This document shows positions 1 through 5,548 of a stretch of DNA of 7,698 nt, one piece after another. Source of the DNA: Acidobacteriota bacterium (GTDB taxonomy: Bacteria; Acidobacteriota; Thermoanaerobaculia; Multivoradales; JAHEKO01); the NCBI GenBank assembly GCA_027296385.1, contig JAPUJD010000269.1, positions 1-7,698 on the forward strand, read 5' to 3'. Under the pieces are notes generated by a model. The model was not told the DNA's origin. It searched no databases and was given only the letters and a program-made list of their open reading frames with translations. Position 1 is the stretch's first letter; each line of letters starts with the position of its first letter. The position numbers and the translations under genes are program-made.

Positions 1-953
<953 letters not shown>

Positions 954-960
954 GGTAGGT

Positions 961-993
961 TCCTCTCCGATCCTTTCACGAGTTACGGATCGG
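961..993 (-). promoter_or_regulatory. Hairpin and ribosome binding site in the tilS-ftsH gap
   Basis: A perfect 7-bp inverted repeat (CCGATCC at 967-973, GGATCGG at 987-993) with a 13-nt loop lies in the 52-base tilS-ftsH spacer. On the minus strand its 3' arm runs straight into the ftsH Shine-Dalgarno GAGAGGA (plus 961-967). No T-run follows, so it does not look like an intrinsic terminator. It could be an RNA processing or stability element of a tilS-ftsH transcript, or chance. The pairing is seen; the function is inference. Confidence 0.35.
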
Positions 994-1005
994 GTGATGC
1001 TCTCG

Positions 1006-2433
1006 TTAGTGAGACGTCGCTGTTGACGGGGTCAGCTCGGCGAGCCAGGTTCGTTCGCTGCCCTCGAGGCGAAACTCGTCGGCGATTGTGACTCCCGGTA
1101 CCCAGGCGATTCGATCGTCTACGATCAGTAGCGGAACCGAGTCCCGCAGATTACGCTCGACCCGGCGATCAATCAAGATGTCCTTGAGCTTGCGCCGGTA
1201 CGAGCACCCTAGAGGGCGCAGTCGGTCTCCGGGTCTGCGATTACGTATCAACACCTGCTGTCCAGCCTCGAGGGGGAGTGACATGGCGGCCCGTGATTTC
1301 GAGCCCCGAAACATCCAAGGAGCCGGTTTCGACTCCACCATGCGGAGTGTGAGACCGAGCTCGGGGATCGACACCTCCCCCGGCACGCATAGTGTATAGG
1401 AGAACTCGGGTACCCCGCCGGGAGAGCGCCGGCGTAGTTCCAGGCGGTCGTCGCTGTTGCGCCAGGTCCATCCAGCGCCGCAATCGCAGCCCACGACGCC
1501 GCCACGAGCCAGTTGGCGGTCGAGCTCGTGCTGGGCGGTCGCCGGCGCCGAGTAGGGGGCTCCCGCTGCCCGGCGCAGGGCATCCAGGGCATAGGGGCGC
1601 AGGCTCTGGGGCAGCCGGCGCAGGGCCGGGAGATCGAGTCGCGAGCCTCCCCCGGTTGGGTTCGGCTCGATCTCGAGCTTTCGCGCCAGCCTCTTGAGCA
1701 GGCGATCGCTGGTTCTACGCGCGGCCGACGCCGCGCGCAGGAGGCTATCGGTGGAGAAGCCGGCGTCAGAGCGCAGTCGAGGCAGCAGCCGGTGGCGGAT
1801 GACGTTGCGCGGGTGGCGAAGATCGATGTTGCCGGGATCCTCGACGGGCACGAGTCCGACCTCGTCGACAGCCAGTTTCAAGGAGGCGCGGTCGAGCTCG
1901 AGGAGGGGGCGCAGCACGTCTCCGAAGACCGGTCGCATGCCACCGAGGCCGATGACGCCGCTGCCGTAGAGCAGACGCAGGAGGATGGTCTCGATCTGGT
2001 CGTCGCGGTGATGGCCGACCGCGATCCAGTCAGCGCCGCAGCTGCCGAGGCAGCTGCGCAGGTAGGCGTAACGCACGCGCCGGGCCGCCGCCTCCAGGCT
2101 CTCGCCGGCTCGGCGTAGAGGCTCGATCTCCCGCCGTTCGGCCATGTACGGAATCTCGAGCTCCTTGGCGATAGCTCCGGCATGCTCCGCCCGCTCGGCC
2201 GATGCTGGGTCGAGGCCGTGATCGAGGTGGGCGGCCCGGACCGCCGGTCCGTCGTGCTCGGCCAGCCGGGCGAGCGCCCAAAGCAGCGCGGTCGAATCCG
2301 ACCCGCCCGAGAAAGCGACGAGAATCGAGCGGTTGCGGTCGAGCACGCCATGACGGTCGAGGAACCGCTCGACGTGGTCGACGAGAAAGTGACTCAGTAC
2401 GGTTTCCGTGGAGTCCGACGACCTAGCCTGCAT
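1006..2433 (-). CDS. tilS: tRNA(Ile)-lysidine synthase TilS
   Basis: TilS uses ATP and lysine to convert C34 of the CAU-anticodon tRNA-Ile2 to lysidine, so that the tRNA reads AUA and is charged with isoleucine. The 475-residue protein is of normal length for the long TilS class. Seen in order: PP-loop ATP-binding motif SGGSDST at 42-48; HLDHGLDP at 69-76; GHHRDDQIETILLRL around 139-153; RNVIRHRLLP at 209-218; a middle substrate-binding region; and the C-terminal TilS domain with RPGDRLRPLG and KLKDILIDRRV, ending in VPGVTIADEFR. The ATG at 2433 has a G-rich GGGGTGAG just upstream. The ATG 12 bases further up meets a stop immediately, so 2433 is the sensible start. The gene lies between tRNA-Met(CAT) upstream and ftsH downstream on the same strand and is probably co-transcribed with both. 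All core motifs are intact. Confidence 0.97.
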   Translation of the reverse strand: MQARSSDSTETVLSHFLVDHVERFLDRHGVLDRNRSILVAFSGGSDSTALLWALARLAEHDGPAVRAAHLDHGLDPASAERAEHAGAIAKELEIPYMAERREIEPLRRAGESLEAAARRVRYAYLRSCLGSCGADWIAVGHHRDDQIETILLRLLYGSGVIGLGGMRPVFGDVLRPLLELDRASLKLAVDEVGLVPVEDPGNIDLRHPRNVIRHRLLPRLRSDAGFSTDSLLRAASAARRTSDRLLKRLARKLEIEPNPTGGGSRLDLPALRRLPQSLRPYALDALRRAAGAPYSAPATAQHELDRQLARGGVVGCDCGAGWTWRNSDDRLELRRRSPGGVPEFSYTLCVPGEVSIPELGLTLRMVESKPAPWMFRGSKSRAAMSLPLEAGQQVLIRNRRPGDRLRPLGCSYRRKLKDILIDRRVERNLRDSVPLLIVDDRIAWVPGVTIADEFRLEGSERTWLAELTPSTATSH

Positions 2434-2472
2434 GGCTCACCCCATTCCGGCTGCACCGGCGGGTCTGCCAGC

Positions 2473-2555
2473 GCCTGCTGCGTTGCGCTCGGTCGGTCAT
2501 CCTCGGCGTAGCTCTGGCTACGCCTGCGGCGCCCTCACTCGCAAGCCTTTCAGGC
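2473..2555. repeat. Nested palindromic element between tRNA-Met and tilS
   Basis: Three nested inverted pairs share one centre. The inner pair is GGCGTAGC (2505-2512) with GCTACGCC (2517-2524) around the tetraloop TCTG. The middle pair is TTGCG (2483-2487) with CGCAA (2540-2544). The outer pair is GCCTG (2473-2477) with CAGGC (2551-2555). The spacings on the two sides are nearly equal: 17 and 15 bases, then 5 and 6. No run of T follows on either strand, so it is not a classic intrinsic terminator. The shape fits a REP-like interspersed palindrome or a structured RNA spacer. Whether it is repeated elsewhere cannot be seen from one copy. The rest of the 2434-2625 spacer shows no credible gene. 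Confidence 0.5.
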
Positions 2556-2625
2556 ACAGGCGTCTCCATCGGTTCGCTCGAAACGGGGCGAGGAAGGCAG
2601 GCTAGGTTGGTCGGCATGGAGAGAA

Positions 2626-2702
2626 TGGTGGCGGTGAAGGGACTTGAACCCCTGACCTAGCGGTTATGAGCCGCTCGCTCTAACCACCTGAGCTACACCG
2701 CC
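2626..2702 (-). tRNA. tRNA-Met (anticodon CAT), probably elongator
   Basis: A full 77-nt cloverleaf on the minus strand with encoded CCA (plus 2626-2628). Acceptor GGCGGTG pairs with CACCGCC; the D arm is GCTC/GAGC; anticodon stem AGCGG/CCGCT encloses loop CTCATAA, with CAT at plus 2666-2668; the T-loop is TTCAAGT. G1-C72 pairs, so it is not the typical initiator. A73, G2-C71 and C3-G70 match known E. coli methionyl-tRNA synthetase preferences. Pairs 4-69 and 5-68 are G-C, not the C-G pairs known to favour TilS, which argues against tRNA-Ile2. Met-elongator is therefore preferred, with Ile2 as the alternative. It lies directly upstream of tilS. Confidence 0.93.
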
Positions 2703-2764
2703 GTGTGGTGGACAGTGGCGCCGCCGAGCCCGTCGAACGAGCTCGATTCGCGCTCCGGGGCGCG

Positions 2765-2793
2765 ATTATAGAACTACGGGCCGTCGCAGGCCA
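2765..2793 (-). promoter_or_regulatory. Probable promoter of the tRNA-Met / tilS / ftsH transcript
   Basis: On the minus strand a perfect -10 TATAAT (plus 2765-2770) stands about 60 bases before tRNA-Met. A weak -35, TGGCCT, lies 17 bases further upstream. The discriminator just after the -10 is CGCGCCCCGG, strongly GC-rich, as is typical of stable-RNA promoters under stringent control. The -10 is striking in this GC-rich background. The -35 matches consensus at only three of six positions. The remaining 2703-2853 sequence shows no gene. Confidence 0.6.
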
Positions 2794-2813
2794 CGGGCCG
2801 CGGGATGCTTGCG

Positions 2814-2838
2814 GGGGCCGACCTCGGCGGCTGGCCCC
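2814..2838 (-). terminator. Possible hairpin downstream of the ArsR-family gene
   Basis: GGGGCC (2814-2819) pairs with GGCCCC (2833-2838) across a 13-base loop, 16 bases after the regulator's stop codon and before the tRNA-Met promoter. The position suits a transcript end. No T-run follows on the minus strand (it reads CCGCAAGC), so intrinsic termination is doubtful. Confidence 0.25.
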
Positions 2839-2853
2839 TGCTCGTTCCCAGCC

Positions 2854-3168
2854 CTAACCCAGCTTGCCGTCGAAGTGGCTGAACTCGCCGAAAAAGCGCT
2901 TGGCCGAAAAAGCCATCGCCTGCGGGTTGAGCGAATAGATGACCTGCTGGCCGCGCCTCTCGTCGAGAACCAAATTGGCCTCCTTCAACACTGAAAGGTG
3001 GCGCGAGATCGTAGGCTGAGCGAGGCCGAAGTTGCTCACGATCTCCCCGACGCTGTGCTCTCCGCGCTCGAGGATCTGAAGGATGTTGCGCCGGGTTTCG
3101 TCTGACAGAGCCTTGAAAAATTTGTTCAGTTCGCGACTTTGCTGACGTGCTTGCATCATGTCCCCCAT
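2854..3168 (-). CDS. ArsR-family winged helix-turn-helix transcriptional regulator (cysteine-free)
   Basis: A 104-residue single-domain ArsR-type repressor. ALSDETRRNILQIL at about 20-33 is the family's typical helix-1/2 signature. SVGEIVSNFGLAQPTISRHLSVLKEANLV (about 39-67) is the helix-turn-helix with its recognition helix, and DERRGQQVIYSLNP (about 69-82) is the wing. Members bind as dimers to palindromic promoter DNA and often repress their own gene. The protein has no cysteine and lacks the ELCVCDL metal site of ArsR/SmtB, so it is unlikely to sense metals through that site. It may belong with the non-metal (SdpR-like) members. The ATG at 3168 has GGAGG seven bases upstream; later in-frame ATGs (codons 4 and 5) lack so good a spacing. 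It lies 326 bases downstream of sodA on the same strand. The target is unknown; autoregulation through the upstream dyad is a guess. Confidence 0.9.
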   Translation of the reverse strand: MGDMMQARQQSRELNKFFKALSDETRRNILQILERGEHSVGEIVSNFGLAQPTISRHLSVLKEANLVLDERRGQQVIYSLNPQAMAFSAKRFFGEFSHFDGKLG

Positions 3169-3219
3169 TGTGGGTCCTCCAAAGGAATGACTACAGTTCT
3201 AAAGGTGCCCGCTCCCTGT

Positions 3220-3239
3220 CTCGGATGGCCCCATCCGAG
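3220..3239. promoter_or_regulatory. Perfect 9-bp dyad upstream of the ArsR-family gene (candidate operator)
   Basis: CTCGGATGG (3220-3228) and CCATCCGAG (3231-3239) form a perfect inverted repeat around CC, with partial symmetry continuing outward into CCCTGT and GACGGG. It lies about 50 bases upstream of the regulator's start codon. No T-run follows on either strand, so it does not look like a terminator. ArsR-family dimers bind such dyads, so an autoregulatory operator is plausible but untested. Confidence 0.4.
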
Positions 3240-3340
3240 GGACGGGTCGGGCTAGCGTCTCTTGAGCATAGAAGCAAATCTTGTGCCAGCGGGAGGCCCG
3301 TGACGCCTGCGCGATCGAAGGGTCTACATCTTTCCAAATA

Positions 3341-3394
3341 CCAGACAATTGAACCAGATACTAGACACTTTCAGGGCTCCGCGCAGGGCTCCGC
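3341..3394. repeat. Short repeats in the sodA-arsR gap
   Basis: Two small patterns sit in the 3169-3494 gap. The first is three related heptamers, CCAGACA (3341-3347), CCAGATA (3354-3360) and CTAGACA (3361-3367), in an unusually AT-rich patch. The second is a tandem pair of CAGGGCTCCGC at 3372-3382 and 3384-3394 with a 12-base period. They could be protein-binding sites or simple slippage. I see no convincing protein-coding gene in this gap. Confidence 0.4.
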
Positions 3395-3458
3395 CATGTG
3401 TCGCACTGGCTGGCTCGAAGCACCCGTGTGCTCCGGCAGGTCTCAGAAAACTGGAGTG

Positions 3459-3482
3459 CCCGTCGAAATTTCGGCGGGTTTT
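3459..3482 (+). terminator. Plus-facing terminator-like hairpin beside the sodA stop
   Basis: CCCGTCG (3459-3465) pairs with CGGCGGG (3472-3478), including one G-T pair, around loop AAATTT, and is followed by TTTT (3479-3482). This has the form of a rho-independent terminator reading rightward. On the minus strand the same hairpin, about 16 bases after the sodA stop, contains a C-A mismatch and no T-tail, so it suits sodA less well, though it may still protect that mRNA's 3' end. Confidence 0.45.
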
Positions 3483-3494
3483 CGGGCCCTAGAA

Positions 3495-4100
3495 CTATCC
3501 GGTAGCCGCCAGACGGTCGGCCACCGCGCTCCAGTCGACCACGTTGAACCAGGCCGCGACGTAGTCCGGGCGCCGGTTCTGGTAGTTCAGGTAGTAGGCG
3601 TGCTCCCATACGTCGAGGCCGGCGATGGGCGTCCTGCCATCCATCAGCGGACTGTCCTGGTTGGCGGTCGAGGAAACCTCGAGCTTGCCGTCGCTGACGG
3701 TCAGCCAGGCCCAGCCGGAGCCGAAGCGCGTGGCCGCCGCCTTGGAGAAGGTCTCCTTGAAGTTGTCGAAGCCGCCGAGGTCACGATCGATCGCCGTTGC
3801 CAGGTCGCCGCTCGGGCCGCCGCCGCCGCTCGGGCTCATGATCCGCCAGAAGAGCGAGTGGTTGGCGTGGCCGCCGCCGTTGTTGCGCACTGCCGTCTCG
3901 ATCGACTCGGGGACCTGGGAGATGTTGCGCATCAGATCCTCGATGCTCATGGCAGCGAGATAGTCATGGCCCTCGAGCGCCGCGTTCACATTGGCTACGT
4001 AGGCGGCGTGGTGCTTGCCGTGATGGATCTCCATCGTCCGGGCGTCGATATGGGGCTCCAACGCGTCGTGCGCGTAGGGCAGGCTGGGCAGTTCGTGCAT
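3495..4100 (-). CDS. sodA: Superoxide dismutase, Mn-type of the Fe/Mn family
   Basis: This enzyme dismutates superoxide to oxygen and hydrogen peroxide, normally as a cytoplasmic dimer or tetramer. The 201-residue product starts HELPSLPYAHDALEPHID, the classic family N-terminus. Metal ligands are visible at His26 (IHHGKHH), His81 (HANHSLFW), Asp163 and His167 (DVWEHAYYLNY). Gly77 together with Gln148 in TANQDSPL is the pattern usual in manganese enzymes; iron enzymes usually place the active-site Gln in the earlier position. Mn is therefore favoured, though cambialistic use cannot be excluded. The ATG at 4100 is chosen because GGAGGA lies six bases upstream and the protein then matches the family N-terminus exactly; an in-frame ATG at 4151 would add 17 non-homologous residues. 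It has no signal peptide. It faces away from the tRNA-Val operon and is followed by the ArsR-type gene after a long gap. Confidence 0.97.
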   Translation of the reverse strand: MHELPSLPYAHDALEPHIDARTMEIHHGKHHAAYVANVNAALEGHDYLAAMSIEDLMRNISQVPESIETAVRNNGGGHANHSLFWRIMSPSGGGGPSGDLATAIDRDLGGFDNFKETFSKAAATRFGSGWAWLTVSDGKLEVSSTANQDSPLMDGRTPIAGLDVWEHAYYLNYQNRRPDYVAAWFNVVDWSAVADRLAATG

Positions 4101-4187
4101 GAGGTTCCTCCGGGTTGATTCAAGACTCGGTCGAGAGCCACAGTTTGCCATGAATCCCTTGCCGTGTGGGGCTTGTCCGCCGGGCCG

Positions 4188-4217
4188 TTGACTTCCGAGG
4201 CTGGATTTCCATACTAT
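4188..4217 (+). promoter_or_regulatory. Promoter of the tRNA-Val / tRNA-Asp / rpmG operon
   Basis: TTGACT (4188-4193, five of six to the -35 consensus) and TACTAT (4212-4217, four of six to the -10) are separated by 18 bases. The predicted start is near 4224, about 11 bases before tRNA-Val. The discriminator (CCATCGGCCCCGGG) is GC-rich, as is usual for stringently controlled stable-RNA promoters. I see no clear sodA promoter on the opposite strand of this 134-base gap. Confidence 0.7.
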
Positions 4218-4234
4218 CCATCGGCCCCGGGACG

Positions 4235-4309
4235 GGGAGGTTAGCTCAGTGGGAGAGCGTCTGCCTTACACGCAGAGGGTCGGGGGTTCAAATCCCTCAC
4301 CTCCCACCA
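4235..4309 (+). tRNA. tRNA-Val (anticodon TAC)
   Basis: A complete 75-nt cloverleaf with encoded CCA (4307-4309). Acceptor GGGAGGT pairs with ACCTCCC; the D arm is GCTC/GAGC with a small loop; anticodon stem TCTGC/GCAGA encloses loop CTTACAC, with TAC at 4267-4269; the T arm is GGGGG-TTCAAAT-CCCTC; the discriminator is A. It is the first gene of a plus-strand unit with tRNA-Asp and rpmG. Confidence 0.97.
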
Positions 4310-4338
4310 TCTAGCTCTCTCGGTCCGGGACGATCTGC

Positions 4339-4415
4339 GGGGTCGTAGTTCAGCTGGTTAGAATGCCGGCCTGTCACGCCGGAGGTCGCGGGTTCGAATC
4401 CCGTCGGCCCCGCCA
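4339..4415 (+). tRNA. tRNA-Asp (anticodon GTC)
   Basis: A complete 77-nt cloverleaf with encoded CCA (4413-4415). Acceptor GGGGTCG pairs with CGGCCCC (one G-T pair). Anticodon stem CCGGC/GCCGG encloses loop CTGTCAC, with GTC at 4373-4375. The T arm is GCGGG-TTCGAAT-CCCGT. Discriminator G73 is the known aspartate identity base. It starts 29 bases after tRNA-Val and ends 45 bases before rpmG. Confidence 0.98.
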
Positions 4416-4460
4416 TTGTAACTCTCACCCGCCGAACCTTATGCAGACGAGGACCGAACG

Positions 4461-4616
4461 ATGCGCGAGAAGATCAAGTTGGTTTCGAGTGCCGGTACCG
4501 GTTACTTCTACACGACGGACAAGAACAAGCGGCTGTCGACCGGCAAGCTGACCCTGAAGAAGTACGATCCGAAGATTCGCAAGCACGTCGACTTCGTCGA
4601 AGAGAAACTGCGCTGA
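4461..4616 (+). CDS. rpmG: Large ribosomal subunit protein bL33 (cysteine-free type)
   Basis: bL33 is a small 50S subunit protein located near the E site. The 51-residue product reads MREKIKLVSSAGTGYFYTTD, then KNKR, and ends KKYDPKIRKHVDFVEEKLR, nearly collinear with E. coli L33 apart from lacking its few extra N-terminal residues. It carries none of the four zinc-ribbon cysteines, so it is the zinc-independent form. The start ATG at 4461 has GAGGA about seven bases upstream. An ATG at 4441 is out of frame. It follows tRNA-Asp by 45 bases with no terminator between, so it is probably transcribed from the tRNA promoter and released from that precursor by RNA processing. In many bacteria rpmG instead sits by tRNA-Trp, secE and nusG; that linkage is absent here. 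Confidence 0.97.
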   Translation: MREKIKLVSSAGTGYFYTTDKNKRLSTGKLTLKKYDPKIRKHVDFVEEKLR

Positions 4617-4622
4617 TCGCCC

Positions 4623-4649
4623 GCACGCCGGCCTCCTTCGCCGGTGTGC
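4623..4649 (+). terminator. Hairpin after rpmG
   Basis: A 10-bp stem (4623-4632 with 4640-4649, one G-T pair) around a 7-base loop CTCCTTC begins 7 bases after the rpmG stop. It is not followed by T residues, so it may be a 3'-end stabilising hairpin or a factor-dependent stop rather than a true intrinsic terminator. The -10-like element TATGAT begins at 4650, directly at its foot. Confidence 0.4.
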
Positions 4650-4655
4650 TATGAT
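4647..4655 (+). promoter_or_regulatory. Possible extended -10 promoter of the sigma-factor gene
   Basis: TGCTATGAT combines the TG extension with TATGAT, five of six to TATAAT. No good -35 is found at 16-18 bases upstream, as extended -10 promoters allow. The predicted start is near 4662, giving a leader of about 83 bases before the sigma-factor start codon. Confidence 0.4.
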
Positions 4656-4671
4656 CCCTCTGCCTACTGGC

Positions 4672-4703
4672 GCCGGGTACCAAGCCCGGCCTTTGTCGTT
4701 TCT
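4672..4703 (+). terminator. Terminator-like hairpin in the rpmG-sigma leader
   Basis: GCCGGG (4672-4677) pairs perfectly with CCCGGC (4685-4690) across TACCAAG, followed by CTTTGTCGTTTCT (4691-4703), a moderately T-rich tail. It is the best intrinsic terminator candidate for the tRNA-Val/tRNA-Asp/rpmG transcript. If the promoter at 4647-4655 is real, it also lies inside the sigma-gene leader and could act as an attenuator. Confidence 0.5.
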
Positions 4704-4705
4704 GC

Positions 4706-4740
4706 GAGGTTGCCTACCTCCGCTCCCAATCAAGGAGCGG
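4706..4740 (+). promoter_or_regulatory. Leader hairpins enclosing the sigma-factor ribosome binding site
   Basis: Two abutting stems precede the sigma start codon: GAGGT (4706-4710) with ACCTC (4716-4720), then the perfect 7-bp CCGCTCC (4720-4726) with GGAGCGG (4734-4740) around CAATCAA. The second stem's 3' arm contains the Shine-Dalgarno GGAG (4734-4737), seven bases before ATG 4745. Folded, it would hide the ribosome binding site. The pairing is exact; regulation is inferred. Confidence 0.5.
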
Positions 4741-4744
4741 CAAC

Positions 4745-5434
4745 ATGCAAACGACACCCCTTCTTCGAACCGAGAGTCCCCTCGCCAGTATCAGTGCCCA
4801 GGAGCTCGTGGAGCGCTGCGGCGCTCGTGACTGCGAGGAAAGCTGGCAAGAGTTTCTCAATCGCTACGGCTGGGCTCTGGCCGCTACCGTGCGCCGGGCG
4901 CTGGCCGGAGTCGGCCGAGCGCTGAGTCACGACGTTCAGGAGGATCTGTTGCAGGAGATCTACTGCCGTCTGTTGGCCGACGGGCGCCGTCGGCTGCGCA
5001 GCTGCCGCGGCGAAGACGACCGCACAGTCACCGGCTACCTCTGTCGCATAGCCGAGAACGTGGTCATCGATCACCTGCGGCGTTCTAACGCCGTCAAGCG
5101 CGGGCGCCAGCTCCTGGTGGCGTCGCCAGGCGCAGGCGATGACTGCCCGCTGGAGCGGGCGGTCGACCCGGCGTCGAGCGCCGAGCGTCGAGCTCTGGTG
5201 GCACAGAGCAGGCGGCTGTTCTTTGCGCGGGCGGGCCGGGCCCTGTGCGGTCCCAATCGCCAGCGCGACCTCTGGGTGACCTATCTGGCGCTCTTCGAGG
5301 GCTGGAGCAGCCGCGAGATCTCCCGTCGTTTCGGCACTATCACCGCCAACAATGTCGACTCGGTCGTCTACCGCACTCGGCGGCGCCTACGCACCGCGGG
5401 AATCGAGCTCGGGCAGCTCGCAACTCGGCGTTAG
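4745..5434 (+). CDS. RNA polymerase sigma-70 family factor, ECF type
   Basis: A 229-residue protein with the two-domain layout of ECF sigma factors, which direct RNA polymerase to stress or envelope promoters. Sigma domain 2 spans about 34-113, with a region 2.2 helix DVQEDLLQEIYCRLLA (63-78) that contacts the polymerase clamp and a region 2.3-2.4 YLCRIAENVVIDHLRR (98-113) that melts and reads the -10. A linker at about 114-170 leads to domain 4 (about 171-216), whose helix-turn-helix SSREISRRFGTITANNVDSV (188-207) and following VYRTRRRLR would read the -35. Seven cysteines (25, 30, 74, 87, 100, 134, 168) are many for such a protein. ATG 4745 has AAGGAG seven bases upstream, buried in a hairpin. 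No anti-sigma gene follows: the next gene converges from the other strand. The fold is clear; ECF group and regulon are unknown. Confidence 0.88.
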   Translation: MQTTPLLRTESPLASISAQELVERCGARDCEESWQEFLNRYGWALAATVRRALAGVGRALSHDVQEDLLQEIYCRLLADGRRRLRSCRGEDDRTVTGYLCRIAENVVIDHLRRSNAVKRGRQLLVASPGAGDDCPLERAVDPASSAERRALVAQSRRLFFARAGRALCGPNRQRDLWVTYLALFEGWSSREISRRFGTITANNVDSVVYRTRRRLRTAGIELGQLATRR

Positions 5435-5530
5435 CAGTCTGCGCGGCAGCGCGAATTCAGCCCTGCTAGTCGCCAGCTGCGATCGATCTTCGGGAGGTGA
5501 TTCTTCGTGCCCGTTTCTGCCGCGCGAACA

Positions 5531-5548
5531 ACTAGCCAATAGGCTAGT
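5531..5548 (-). terminator. Palindrome over the ctpA stop codon (possible terminator)
   Basis: ACTAGCC (5531-5537) and GGCTAGT (5542-5548) form a perfect 7-bp hairpin with loop AATA in the sigma-ctpA convergent gap. The ctpA stop codon (TAG, plus 5544-5546) lies inside it. Minus-strand RNA past the stem reads TGTTCG, a weak T-tail. It may end ctpA transcription, or both transcripts. The rest of 5435-5530 shows no supported gene. Confidence 0.35.

Noticed and set aside
2626..2702. The CAT tRNA as initiator tRNA-fMet
   Set aside because: It has a paired G1-C72, whereas bacterial initiators have an unpaired 1-72; the anticodon stem also lacks the three consecutive G-C pairs in the initiator arrangement.
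3147..4118. A 323-codon open frame on the plus strand across sodA and the upstream gap
   Set aside because: It lies antisense to an unmistakable superoxide dismutase, has no recognisable family features, and is the usual long antisense frame found in GC-rich DNA.
4101..4151. A longer sodA beginning at the ATG at 4151
   Set aside because: The extra 17 residues match nothing in the family, and the internal ATG at 4100 has an ideal GGAGGA and the canonical N-terminus.
4650..4740. Resemblance of GCCGGGTACC in the sigma leader to the 3' part of a GEMM cyclic-di-GMP riboswitch
   Set aside because: The conserved upstream parts of that aptamer (such as the CAAACC and GACGCAAAGCC segments) are absent.
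5493..5542. A strong GGGAGG followed by GTG at 5507 opening an 11-codon frame ending at TAG 5540-5542
   Set aside because: The spacing is good, but the peptide (MPVSAARTTSQ) is tiny, matches no leader peptide I recognise, and there is no downstream gene on that strand.
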